A DNA stretch of 13,403 nucleotides from Pseudomonadota bacterium. Its GTDB lineage: Bacteria; Pseudomonadota; Alphaproteobacteria; Kiloniellales; J153. Below the pieces are notes generated by a model. The model was not told where the DNA came from, did no database searches, and saw nothing but the letters and a program-made list of their open reading frames with translations. The position numbers and the translations under genes are program-made. The stretch is taken from contig JACZWN010000086.1 of NCBI GenBank assembly GCA_022572105.1, positions 1 to 13,403 on the forward strand. Reading direction: 5' to 3'. This document shows positions 6,588 through 13,279 of the stretch, one piece after another (positions within the stretch are counted from its first letter, which is position 1; each line of letters starts with the position of its first letter).

Positions 6588-6829
6588 GCGTGAGAGAAAC
6601 ACGCGGGAAAAGATTCTTTTCAGGACTCCATTAAGATTGTAGCATTAGAAAGTGGGTGACCGACGGCGTCACCGGGGAGGCTACCCTCGATGGCGCCGTC
6701 AGCCTAGTTCGGTTTTGACGTGCGGTCTTTCCGCACTGAGCACCTATCCCTTCTCCGGTTACCAGCCGGTCTAGGGTGTAGCGGTCGCCAACCGCCGTTA
6801 ACGGGTCGCAGAGTCATCCACTCTGCGGC
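6588..6829. other. Hairpin-rich block between convergent genes (candidate structured RNA or DNA)
   Basis: No coding frame is supported in the 303 bases from 6536 to 6838. Seven consecutive stem-loops are visible. They are GCGTG/CACGC (6588-6604); GAAAAG/CTTTTC (6607-6621); a 10-bp stem at 6662-6671 with 6691-6700; GTGCGG/CCGCAC (6720-6736); CCGG/CCGG (6755-6769), which can be closed by CTAT-CCC against GGG-GTAG; GCGGT/ACCGC (6781-6795); and a 9-bp stem at 6805-6813 with 6821-6829. A palindrome CCGTTAACGG lies at 6795-6804. None is followed by a T tract. The block could be a noncoding RNA on either strand, a recombination or replication site used as folded single-stranded DNA, or a bidirectional transcription-end region. 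I recognise no named RNA family. Confidence 0.6.
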
Positions 6830-6838
6830 TCGAATTCC

Positions 6839-7246
6839 TTAGTCCTTCTCGTCTCGGGCGGGCTCACCTCCAAAATCGTCTGAGGTCACGATCCCCATCC
6901 CCGCGACAGTATATCGCCCATATCCGCGCCGCTCGACGTGCCCACGACGGCGGAGGTAACCGATAGCGTTGTAGATCTCCTTTGCCGTCGCCGTAATGCC
7001 GGCGCCTGCAACGTCCTGCCTAATTTCGCCAACCGTCCATTCCGACTGGCTTGGCAGCAGTCGGACGACGGCGCTCAGAACTTCACCAGCGCGTGGCGTT
7101 GCCGATGGACGCACCGTTCGCAAAACACGCTCCTGTTCGGCAGGCGATAGCGCATCGAGCAATGTTCGAATCGCGTCGAAAATCTTTTCAGTACGTTGTT
7201 CCGACACGCGATCAGCGGGCGACGGAATATGCGTAACTTTAGCCAT
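6839..7246 (-). CDS. Small winged-helix protein of unknown function
   Basis: The protein has 135 residues, counting from the ATG at 7246, and begins MAKVTHIPSPADR; a longer in-frame extension looks non-coding. Residues 15-45 form a charged amphipathic helix region (KIFDAIRTLLDALSPAEQER). Residues about 68-115 read as a winged helix: WTVGEIRQDVAGAGITATAKEI, a recognition helix IYNAIGYLRRRG, and a basic wing HVERRGYGRYTV. The C-terminus is acidic. No good ribosome binding site is visible; a CATACT lies 8 nt upstream of the ATG, which would fit a very short leader. It follows the next gene on the same strand after 89 nt. A DNA-binding regulator or end-binding protein of the element is the simplest guess. 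Toxin-antitoxin identity is not supported. Confidence 0.68.
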   Translation of the reverse strand: MAKVTHIPSPADRVSEQRTEKIFDAIRTLLDALSPAEQERVLRTVRPSATPRAGEVLSAVVRLLPSQSEWTVGEIRQDVAGAGITATAKEIYNAIGYLRRRGHVERRGYGRYTVAGMGIVTSDDFGGEPARDEKD

Positions 7247-7335
7247 GGGCCATGAGTATGCACATGCAGAGTTTAGAGTCGAATCATTTGGTGTATTGCA
7301 GGCGAGAATGAATCGGTGGAGTAGTAGCTGGCCGA

Positions 7336-7770
7336 CTAACGCGCCACCCGCCAAACCAAGTACTGCTCCAGCCCCTTCTCGGACCTAACAAGGCCCCATT
7401 CTCTTATATACCGCATAGACGACCCCACACGCTTGCCGATAGTGCGGACTAGGCGCTTGTCGGCGGTATTAAGGCCCCTCTCTGCCATGACGTGCCGGGC
7501 CAAGTCATGCGTAGTGAGCGGCACGCTGGACTGCCGGAGCGCGGACAGGATGAGCCGGGAGCCTTGGCCCCTCAATACTTGATTGCGGGGTGGGAATGGC
7601 TTGGGTCGGATTTCTTCTAGGTCGATATCGGCCTCAAACAGCCGGATCGCTGCGTCGATGTTTTCCAGGTTGATAATCAATTGCCGCAACTCGGTCTGGG
7701 TATGCTCGATCCGGCCCACGATCTCTGCGTGTTTCTTGATAAGCGCAGTCACGACGTGAGGTGCGGCCAT
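7336..7770 (-). CDS. Coiled-coil plus winged-helix protein, element family marker
   Basis: The protein has 144 residues. Residues about 8-46 (ALIKKHAEIVGRIEHTQTEL and onward) form a coiled coil ending in DAAIRLFEADIDLEEIRPK. A basic linker follows, then a helical or winged-helix-like domain (70-143) with LILSALRQSSVPLTTHDLAR and a terminal YLVWRV strand. The ATG at 7770 is supported by the second copy at 13347, where the DNA is conserved across promoter and start. From memory, proteins starting MAESHVVSAL are common hypothetical proteins in alphaproteobacteria, often in variable regions near recombinases; this was not checked. There is no ribosome binding site, and the promoter places the transcription start on the ATG. 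It may bind DNA at the element ends or act as a regulator. Confidence 0.75.
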   Translation of the reverse strand: MAAPHVVTALIKKHAEIVGRIEHTQTELRQLIINLENIDAAIRLFEADIDLEEIRPKPFPPRNQVLRGQGSRLILSALRQSSVPLTTHDLARHVMAERGLNTADKRLVRTIGKRVGSSMRYIREWGLVRSEKGLEQYLVWRVAR

Positions 7771-7776
7771 GCTGCA

Positions 7777-7805
7777 AGTATATGAAATCGCGCGAAAAGT
7801 TTTGA
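7777..7805 (-). promoter_or_regulatory. Leaderless promoter of the coiled-coil gene
   Basis: On the - strand TATACT (7782-7777) is a near-consensus -10 whose last base lies exactly 7 nt before the A of the ATG at 7770, so the predicted transcript starts at the start codon. The -35 (TCAAAA, 7805-7800, 17-nt spacer) is weak. The block from CGCGATTTCATATA through the ATG is conserved in the second copy with the same spacing. Confidence 0.6.
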
Positions 7806-7813
7806 GGGGATTT

Positions 7814-7838
7814 TAGGTGCGTTTGCTACCTAATACCG
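7814..7838 (-). repeat. Right terminal inverted repeat of the element
   Basis: It is the reverse complement of the left repeat with 22/25 matches. Against the copy at 13280 it matches 23 of 25, and the next three bases (AAA) are shared too. On the + strand it forms a dyad: TTAGGT (7813-7818) and ACCTAA (7828-7833) are perfect reverse complements around a 9-nt centre, GCGTTTGCT. Confidence 0.82.
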
Positions 7839-7845
7839 GATAAGT
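7838..7845 (+). repeat. Right copy of 8-bp flanking direct repeat (candidate target-site duplication)
   Basis: GGATAAGT matches 5806-5813 exactly. Its first G is also the outermost base counted in the 25-nt right repeat. It lies 10 nt from the gshB stop codon. Confidence 0.65.
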
Positions 7846-7855
7846 CGCCCCACGC

Positions 7856-8812
7856 TCACGCCGCGTGCACCTCGGCGTGGCGTTTTTCGATGGCGTCCCA
7901 GATGTCGGATTCGAGGCAGACGCCGTCGAAGCGGTTGATCTCCTGGATGCCGGTCGGCGAGGTCACGTTGATCTCGGTCATGAAGCTGCCGATCACGTCG
8001 ATGCCGACGAAGATGAAGCCGCGCTCGGAGAGCGTCGGGCCGATGGCCTCGCAGATCTCGCGGTCGCGCGGGGTGAGCTCGGCTTTGACCGCCTTGGCGC
8101 CGACGTGCAGGTTGGCGCGCGCCTCGCCGGGCGCGGGGATGCGGTTGATGGCGCCGGCCGCCACGCCGTCCACGAGGATGATGCGCTTGTCGCCCTGGCG
8201 CACCTCGGGCAGATAGGCCTGGGCGATGATCGGTTCGCGGTAGAGGCCGGTGAACATCTCCAGGAGCGCGTTCAGGTTCTCGTTCTCGGGGGCGATGTGG
8301 AACACGCCGATGCCGCCGTTGCCGAACAGCGGCTTGATGATGATGTCCATGTGCTCCTTGCGGAACGCCCAGATCTCGTCGCGGTCGCAGGAGATCAGCG
8401 TCGCCGGCATGAGCTCGGCGAAGTGGGTGACGAACAGCTTCTCCGGCGCGTTGCGCACCTGCACCGGGTCGTTGACCACGAGGGTTTCCGGGTGCACGTG
8501 CTCGAGCAGATGGGTGGCGGTGATGTAGGACATGTCGAAGGGCGGATCCTGGCGCATGAGCACGACATCGAGGGTCGCCAGGTCGATCGTCTCGGGCGCG
8601 CCGTAGCGCGCCGGCGCGGCCGGATCGCGCACCACCTCGAAGGGCCGGGCGCGGGCGTAGACCCGGCCGTCGCGCAAGGAGAGGTCCTGGGGCAGGTAGT
8701 GATAGAGGCCGTGGCCGCGGCGCTGGGCCTCGAGGGCGAGCGCGAAGCTGCTGTCGGCGTCGATGTCGATACCCTCGATGGGGTCCATCTGGATGGCGAC
8801 GGCGAGGCTCAT
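7856..8812 (-). CDS. gshB: Glutathione synthetase
   Basis: The protein has 318 residues. It joins gamma-glutamylcysteine and glycine with ATP, the last step of glutathione synthesis. The N-terminus MSLAVAIQMDPIEGIDIDAD is typical; the ATG at 8812 is chosen over a GTG at 8824 because of this match and because AAGGGGG lies 11 nt upstream. ATP-grasp elements are IIKPLFGNGGIGVF (158-171, the glycine-rich loop), IAQAYLPEVRQGDKR (196-210) and the C-terminal metal-binding TEINVTSPTGIQEINR (279-294). It is downstream of the SirB1-like gene and codirectional with comM. A possible -10 (TATACT, 8896-8891) lies about 80 nt upstream of the start. Confidence 0.97.
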   Translation of the reverse strand: MSLAVAIQMDPIEGIDIDADSSFALALEAQRRGHGLYHYLPQDLSLRDGRVYARARPFEVVRDPAAPARYGAPETIDLATLDVVLMRQDPPFDMSYITATHLLEHVHPETLVVNDPVQVRNAPEKLFVTHFAELMPATLISCDRDEIWAFRKEHMDIIIKPLFGNGGIGVFHIAPENENLNALLEMFTGLYREPIIAQAYLPEVRQGDKRIILVDGVAAGAINRIPAPGEARANLHVGAKAVKAELTPRDREICEAIGPTLSERGFIFVGIDVIGSFMTEINVTSPTGIQEINRFDGVCLESDIWDAIEKRHAEVHAA

Positions 8813-8830
8813 GAGCGGTGTCACCCCCTT

Positions 8831-8851
8831 GGATTATGTGTGGATTATGTG
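8831..8851. promoter_or_regulatory. Two 10-bp direct repeats in the gshB leader
   Basis: GGATTATGTG occurs at 8831-8840 and 8842-8851, a period of 11 bp or one helical turn, about 19-39 bp upstream of the gshB start. On the gshB strand each copy contains CATAAT, five of six matches to a -10 hexamer. The repeats are AT-rich within a GC-rich region. They may be paired regulator sites or tandem -10 elements. Confidence 0.4.
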
Positions 8852-8970
8852 CCCTCCCCGGGGCCCGGCCGCGCCCAAGCGGCCGCATCCAGTATATAGC
8901 GATTTGTGCGCCGCGTGCCTCATGACAATCGGGGCTTGCCCGCTTGCGGCCTCGGGCGGGCGGGCGCGGC

Positions 8971-9825
8971 TCAGTTGAGCCGCGTTTTGACCTTCTGCAA
9001 GAGCGCCGCCGCCTGCTGCCGCGCCGGCCCGTCCCGGACCAGCTTCAGGGAATTCTCCAGCGCCATCGCGGCGGCACGCAGGTTGCCGAGGTGGGCGTGC
9101 AAGCCGCCGGCTTCGCGCCACAGCTCGCCATGGTCCGGCGCGATCATGAGCATGGTCTCCAAAACCCCGAGCGCCGCTTCCGTGCGGCGCTCCTGGAGCA
9201 GGCGCAGCTTGATGTTGTTCTGCAGGCGCAAGAGCACGTCGCGGTTGGACACCGCGGTCATGTGCGCCGGCGTGAGCTCGCTGCCTGCGCCGGCCACCGA
9301 GCCCAGGAGCTCGCGCAGCTCGCGCGGGCCGTGCAGCGCGCCGCCGTTGAAGGGGTCGAGGATCGCGTGCTCGCCGCCCAGCGCCAGGCGGAGCAGGAAG
9401 TGGCCCGGGAAGGTGAGGCCCTCGATGGGCCAGCCCTGGGCGCGCGTCGCGTGCATGTAGAGGATGCCGAGGGCCACCGGCAGCCCCTTACGCCGGTCGA
9501 TCACCCGCATGAGGTTCGCGTTCTGGATATCGTCGTAGGTGAGCCGGTCGCCGGCGTAGCCGTAACGCTCGAGCATGACCGCGTTGAGCGCCGCGACGCG
9601 ACCGTGCAGCGACGCCGTGGCGCCGTGCCGCTCGCCCAGGTCCGCCGTGTCGCGGGCGAGCCGCGACAGGTGCTGCCTGTAGTGGCTCAACGACACGCCC
9701 GGCCGGTCGAATGCGGCCAAGATGAGCGCCGCCTCGGCGATATCGATCTCGGCATCGGCCCGACCCCCAAAGCTCCGCAGACTGGCCTCCAGCTCGTCTC
9801 GACCGCTCGCCGGCGAGAAGCTCAT
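8971..9825 (-). CDS. SirB1-like transglutaminase-fold protein with TPR-like C-terminus
   Basis: The protein has 284 residues. The central region carries SirB1-family motifs: NLMRVIDRRKGLPVALGILY (104-123), GLTFPGHFLLR (136-146) and ILDPFNGG (155-162). These mark a transglutaminase-like fold keeping the His (142) and Asp (157) positions. The position where active transglutaminases have Cys is not Cys here (PVALG), which is usual for this family as I know it, so catalysis is doubtful. Residues about 192-280 resemble tetratricopeptide helices. The ATG at 9825 has AGGA nine nt upstream, overlapping the stop of the preceding BON gene, so the two are probably translationally coupled. The cellular role is not established. 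Confidence 0.88.
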   Translation of the reverse strand: MSFSPASGRDELEASLRSFGGRADAEIDIAEAALILAAFDRPGVSLSHYRQHLSRLARDTADLGERHGATASLHGRVAALNAVMLERYGYAGDRLTYDDIQNANLMRVIDRRKGLPVALGILYMHATRAQGWPIEGLTFPGHFLLRLALGGEHAILDPFNGGALHGPRELRELLGSVAGAGSELTPAHMTAVSNRDVLLRLQNNIKLRLLQERRTEAALGVLETMLMIAPDHGELWREAGGLHAHLGNLRAAAMALENSLKLVRDGPARQQAAALLQKVKTRLN

Positions 9826-9838
9826 GGCACCGGGTCCT

Positions 9839-10489
9839 TCACGATGCGCGCGCCGGATCGTCCTTGAGGCGGACGTAGTCGATCACCCGGCGCACGTAGG
9901 CGATGTCCTTGGCGTGGGCGATGACCCGGTCGAGCTCGGCCTGGCTCTGCGCCACGCCGATCAGGTAGACCGCCTGGTTGACCGTCTCGATCGAGTAGTT
10001 GATCGACACGATCGCCCGGTCGACCAGGATCCTGGCCTTGAGTTCGGCCGAGATCCACTCGTCGCGCGCCGCATCCAGGAGCGAGCTCGTATCGCGCACC
10101 TCGATCTCGTTGATCACCTCGACCGCGCCCTTGGCCTGCCAGGCCAGGCGCACCGCGCTCAGGCGCGCCTCGGGGTCGGGCACGTTGCCGGTCAGGAGCA
10201 CGCGGCCCTCCTGGACCTGCAGGTTGAGCTTGCCATAGAGCGCGACGCTCTCCTGGAACCAGAGGTGGTTGATCTCGATACGGATCTTGGTGTCGGTGAT
10301 CGCGCCCTTGACGCCGCGCTCCTGGGCCGCCGTGACGCCGACGGCAGCGCCGGCCCCGACCACGACCGGCGCGCAGGCGCCGAGGGCGAGGCCCAAGCCG
10401 GCGGCGAGCAGCAGCCCCCGCGGCCAGAGGCCGAGGCGGTATTGCGGCCAGAGGGCGAAGCGGCATCGCTGGGTCATGGTGCTTTTCAT
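9839..10489 (-). CDS. BON-domain outer-membrane lipoprotein (DolP/YraP-like)
   Basis: The protein has 216 residues. The ATG at 10489 gives a lipoprotein signal: basic N-region, hydrophobic stretch (GLLLAAGLGLALG, 25-37) and lipobox LGAC with Cys39 as the lipidated residue. A second ATG at 10477 would also leave a usable signal. Two BON domains follow, about 65-133 (with GRVLLTGNVPDPEARLSA) and 145-207 (with QAVYLIGVAQSQAELDRVI). This two-BON lipoprotein layout is that of DolP (YraP), an envelope-integrity factor. Linkage with yraN, rsmI and a PBP-activator gene supports the assignment. It lies 57 nt after yraN and 13 nt before the SirB1-like gene. Confidence 0.87.
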   Translation of the reverse strand: MKSTMTQRCRFALWPQYRLGLWPRGLLLAAGLGLALGACAPVVVGAGAAVGVTAAQERGVKGAITDTKIRIEINHLWFQESVALYGKLNLQVQEGRVLLTGNVPDPEARLSAVRLAWQAKGAVEVINEIEVRDTSSLLDAARDEWISAELKARILVDRAIVSINYSIETVNQAVYLIGVAQSQAELDRVIAHAKDIAYVRRVIDYVRLKDDPARAS

Positions 10490-10546
10490 GCTTTTTCGTT
10501 TCGGCGCGGTTCGCGGCGCGGGGTCCGCCAACAAATATTGATCTAG

Positions 10547-10951
10547 CTATAATTTAGGGCCGGCCGGCGGCGGGGGCAAAGCTTCTTCGATGTGCCAGGC
10601 GTTCTCGAGGTGGTGCGGGCGGCGCCTGGGCGCCAGCAGCACCACGTCGAAGCGCTGGTCGAGGCCGGCGAGGTCCGGACGTCGCTGCAGGAACGCCTCC
10701 GCCGCCCGCTCGATGCGCCGGCGCTGGCGCGGCGTCAGCGCCTCGCGCGCCTCCTCGAGGCTCGGGCGCGCCTTGACCTCGACGTGGGCGAGCACGCGGC
10801 CGCGGCGCGCGATCAGGTCGATCTCGCCCGCGGGCACGCGGAAGCCGCGCGCCACGATGCGGTAGCCCTTGAGCCGCAGCCACCAGGCGGCCAGCGCCTC
10901 GGCCCGGCGGCCGCGCCCGTAGGCCCGGCGCCTCGTCTCACGGGTCATCAT
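10547..10951 (-). CDS. yraN: YraN family (UPF0102) nuclease-fold protein
   Basis: The protein has 134 residues. It has the PD-(D/E)xK-like core of UPF0102: GEIDLIARR (42-50) and HVEVKAR (56-62), with Glu43, Asp45, Glu58 and Lys60 as likely catalytic residues. The N-terminal RRRAYGRGRRAEALAAWWL helix is typical. The ATG at 10951 shares its A with the rsmI stop codon (TGATG), and AAAGG lies six nt upstream, so translation is coupled to rsmI. Its function in the cell is not well defined. Confidence 0.94.
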   Translation of the reverse strand: MMTRETRRRAYGRGRRAEALAAWWLRLKGYRIVARGFRVPAGEIDLIARRGRVLAHVEVKARPSLEEAREALTPRQRRRIERAAEAFLQRRPDLAGLDQRFDVVLLAPRRRPHHLENAWHIEEALPPPPAGPKL

Positions 10952-11871
10952 CAAGGACCTTTGGTATCATCGGGCGTCTCGCCGGCCAGCTCGAGCGCGC
11001 GGGCGTAGACCCGTTTGCGCGGCAGGCCGGTTTCCGCGGCGACCGCGGCCACCGCATCGCGCAGGCTCGCGCGGCCGAGCGCCGCGCCGAGTTTCGCATC
11101 CAGATCCTGGGCGGCCAGCGTGGCGCGGCTGCCGCGCTCGGGCGGCCCGACCACCACGACCACCTCGCCCTTGGGCGGTCCGGCACCACCATAGTGGTCG
11201 GCGAGCTCGGAGAGCGTGCCGCGGCGGATCTCCTCGTGCAGCTTGGTCAACTCGCGCGCCACGGCGCCCTGACGCGGCCCGAGCACTTGGGCCATGTCGG
11301 CGAGCGCCGCCGGCAGCCGGCGCGCGGATTCGTAGATCACCAGGCTGGCCTCGATGGCCGCCAACTCACCGAGCGCGCGGCGCCGGGCCGCCGCCCTGGC
11401 CGGCAGGAACCCGGCGAAGAAGAAGCGGTCGGTCGGCAGGCCCGAGACCGTGAGCGCCGCGAGCCCCGCCGAGGCGCCGGGGATGGCGGTCACGGCGATG
11501 CCCGAAGCGATCGCCGCCTCGACCAGCTTATAGCCCGGGTCGGAGACCAGCGGGGTGCCCGCGTCCGAGACCAGCGCCACGGATTCGCCGGATTTCAACC
11601 GTTCCATAAGCCGTGGCCGCACGCGCGTTGCGTTATGTTCGTGGTACGATGTGAGCGCCGCGCCGATGCCGTGCGCGCTCAGCAGCTTGCGGGTCCTGCG
11701 CGTATCCTCGCAGGCCACGAGGCCGGCCTTGGCGAGAACGTCGAGCGCGCGTAGGCTGATGTCGGCGAGGTTGCCGATGGGCGTCGCCACGAGGTAAAGG
11801 CCGGGCGCAAGCGCCTCGCTAGGTTCAGCGTGTCGAGACGACGACGGGTTCGAAGGTGATTTCGCAGACAT
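10951..11871 (-). CDS. rsmI: 16S rRNA 2'-O-ribose C1402 methyltransferase
   Basis: The protein has 306 residues. RsmI is a tetrapyrrole-methylase-fold enzyme that uses SAM to methylate the ribose of C1402 in 16S rRNA. Motifs include GLYLVATPIGNLADISLRAL (24-43), ACEDTRRTRKLL (53-64), VSDAGTPLVSDPGYKLV (101-117), IPGASA (130-135) and the C-terminal KGEVVVVVGP (234-243), followed by the small helical domain. The ATG at 11871 is the nearest sensible start; upstream frame looks non-coding. The coding start overlaps that of the divergent lipoprotein gene by 16 bp if both starts are right. Confidence 0.95.
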   Translation of the reverse strand: MSAKSPSNPSSSRHAEPSEALAPGLYLVATPIGNLADISLRALDVLAKAGLVACEDTRRTRKLLSAHGIGAALTSYHEHNATRVRPRLMERLKSGESVALVSDAGTPLVSDPGYKLVEAAIASGIAVTAIPGASAGLAALTVSGLPTDRFFFAGFLPARAAARRRALGELAAIEASLVIYESARRLPAALADMAQVLGPRQGAVARELTKLHEEIRRGTLSELADHYGGAGPPKGEVVVVVGPPERGSRATLAAQDLDAKLGAALGRASLRDAVAAVAAETGLPRKRVYARALELAGETPDDTKGP

Positions 11872-13244
11872 TGACGCCGCGCCGTTCCAGTGCCCCAACC
11901 CGTGGCCTGATCGCCCTGGGCATGGCGATGATTCTCGTGCTCTCCGCCTGTCAGGGGAGAACGGTACCCAAAGCGCCACCACGGGCGCAACCCGCGCCGC
12001 AGGTGCCGGCGCCCGAACCGGCGGTTCAAGCCGCGCCGTCCGAGGTCGAGAGTTTCCTCGCCGACACCGCGGTCACCCGCGTCGATCTCGCCCAGGGCGC
12101 CAGGGTCGCCCTCCTGCTGCCGCTCAGCGGCCGTCACGCGCGCACCGGCCAGACGCTGCTCAACGCCGCCCAGATCGCCCTTTTCGACGTCGCCGGCGAT
12201 CGCTTCACGCTCTTGGTGCGCGATACCCAGGGTACGCCGGAGGGCGCGCGCGAGGCCATGCGCTCGGCGCTCGCCGACGGCGTGCATTTCGTCCTCGGGC
12301 CGCTGTTCGCCACCTCGGTCGGCGCGATCGCGGACCAGGTGCGCGCCGCCGGGCTCAACATGATCGCCTTCTCCAACGACCGCTCGGTCGCCGGCGACGG
12401 CGTCTTCGTCATGGGCTTGGCGCCGCGCCCGCAGGTCTACCGCCTGGTCGGTTTCGCGCGCAGCCAGGGGCTGACCCGCTTCGCGGTGCTGGCGCCCAGG
12501 ACGCCCTACGGCAACGCCGTCGTGCAGGCCATGCGGGAGGCGACCCTGCGCTACGGCTTGGAGCTGTCCAGGGTGATCACCTACGTGCCGGACGCCGCCG
12601 ACCTGTCGCCCGAGGTGCGCCTGCTCGCCGACTACGACTCGCGGCGCCAGGCGCTGCTCACCCAGCGCAAGGTCCTGGCCGCGCGTCCGGACGATGCCTC
12701 GAAGCTGGCCTTGAAGCGGCTCGACGGCCTCGAGACCCTGGGCTCGCCGGACTTCGATGCGGTCCTGCTGCCCGAGGGCGGCCAGCGCCTGCGGGCGATC
12801 GCGCCGATGCTCGCCTACTTCGACATCGATCCGGCCGAGGTCCGGTACATGGGCACCTCGCAATGGGAGAACCTCGAGGTCAGCAAGGAGCCGGTCCTCT
12901 ACGGCGGCTGGTTCACGGCGCCGGCGCCGGCGCTCTGGACCGCGTTCAAGGAGCGCTACAAGGACCTCTACGACGAGGAGCCGGGGCGCATCGCGTCGCT
13001 GGGTTACGACGCGGCCGCGCTCGCCGCGGTGCTGACGCGCGCGGCCTTCGCGGCCGGCCGGGAACCCGATTTCTCGATCCGGACGTTGACCCAGCCGAGC
13101 GGGTTCTCGGGCATGGACGGCGCCTTCCGCTTCTTGCCGAGCGGCGAGGTCGAGCGCTCGCTCGCGGTCATGGAAATCCAACGCGGCGGCGGCTTCGCGG
13201 TGCTCGACGCCGCCCCCAGCGGCTTCCAGGCGCTGACCGAATAG
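11856..13244 (+). CDS. Penicillin-binding protein activator lipoprotein (LpoA/YraM family)
   Basis: The protein has 462 residues when read from the GTG at 11856. That start gives a complete lipoprotein signal: TPRRSSAPTR basic region, hydrophobic GLIALGMAMILVL, and lipobox LSAC with Cys32. A TTG at 11871 would also work; the ATGs at 11922 and 11928 leave too little signal. After a Pro-rich linker (37-58) comes a periplasmic type I binding-protein fold: VALLLPLSGRHARTGQTLLN (about 79-98), LGPLFATS, LAPRTPYGN and the C-terminal SLGYDAAALAAVL. This matches the LppC/LpoA group that stimulates penicillin-binding proteins from the outer membrane. It is divergent from rsmI, as yraM is from yraL in E. 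coli. Alphaproteobacterial members are less studied, so the activator role is by homology. Confidence 0.88.
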   Translation: MISQTLTPRRSSAPTRGLIALGMAMILVLSACQGRTVPKAPPRAQPAPQVPAPEPAVQAAPSEVESFLADTAVTRVDLAQGARVALLLPLSGRHARTGQTLLNAAQIALFDVAGDRFTLLVRDTQGTPEGAREAMRSALADGVHFVLGPLFATSVGAIADQVRAAGLNMIAFSNDRSVAGDGVFVMGLAPRPQVYRLVGFARSQGLTRFAVLAPRTPYGNAVVQAMREATLRYGLELSRVITYVPDAADLSPEVRLLADYDSRRQALLTQRKVLAARPDDASKLALKRLDGLETLGSPDFDAVLLPEGGQRLRAIAPMLAYFDIDPAEVRYMGTSQWENLEVSKEPVLYGGWFTAPAPALWTAFKERYKDLYDEEPGRIASLGYDAAALAAVLTRAAFAAGREPDFSIRTLTQPSGFSGMDGAFRFLPSGEVERSLAVMEIQRGGGFAVLDAAPSGFQALTE

Positions 13245-13279
13245 GCGCCACCGCGCGCCCATGGCCGATCGCATCGTCC

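Larger units (their letters stand above)
5814..7837. mobile_element. Putative 2.0-kb mobile element without a recognisable transposase
   Basis: The segment is bounded by 25-bp inverted repeats (5815-5839 and 7814-7838, 22/25 matching) and flanked by an 8-bp direct repeat. It separates gshB from comM, which lie on the same strand and are adjacent or close in many alphaproteobacteria. Its left half is clearly more AT-rich than the host genes. It carries a membrane protein gene (+), a hairpin-rich block, and two small winged-helix-type genes (-), the outermost only 43 nt inside the right repeat. A second relative begins at 13280. No DDE, HUH, serine or tyrosine recombinase is visible, so it is either non-autonomous or moved by something unrecognised. 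The exact outer boundary is uncertain by one or two bases. An alternative is that the repeats are regulatory sites and not ends. Confidence 0.65.

Noticed and set aside
6588..6829. CRISPR array, integron attC site, group II intron or retron RNA
   Set aside because: The hairpins differ from one another and are not regularly spaced repeats. I find no paired attC core sites, no domain V-like motif and no reverse transcriptase or integrase gene nearby.
6839..7770. Toxin-antitoxin pair formed by the two small - strand genes
   Set aside because: Both look like DNA-binding proteins, they are separated by 89 nt instead of overlapping, and neither shows a known toxin fold.
7865..8899. 344-codon + strand frame opposite gshB
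   Set aside because: It is the antisense shadow of gshB, and the gshB strand has all ATP-grasp motifs.
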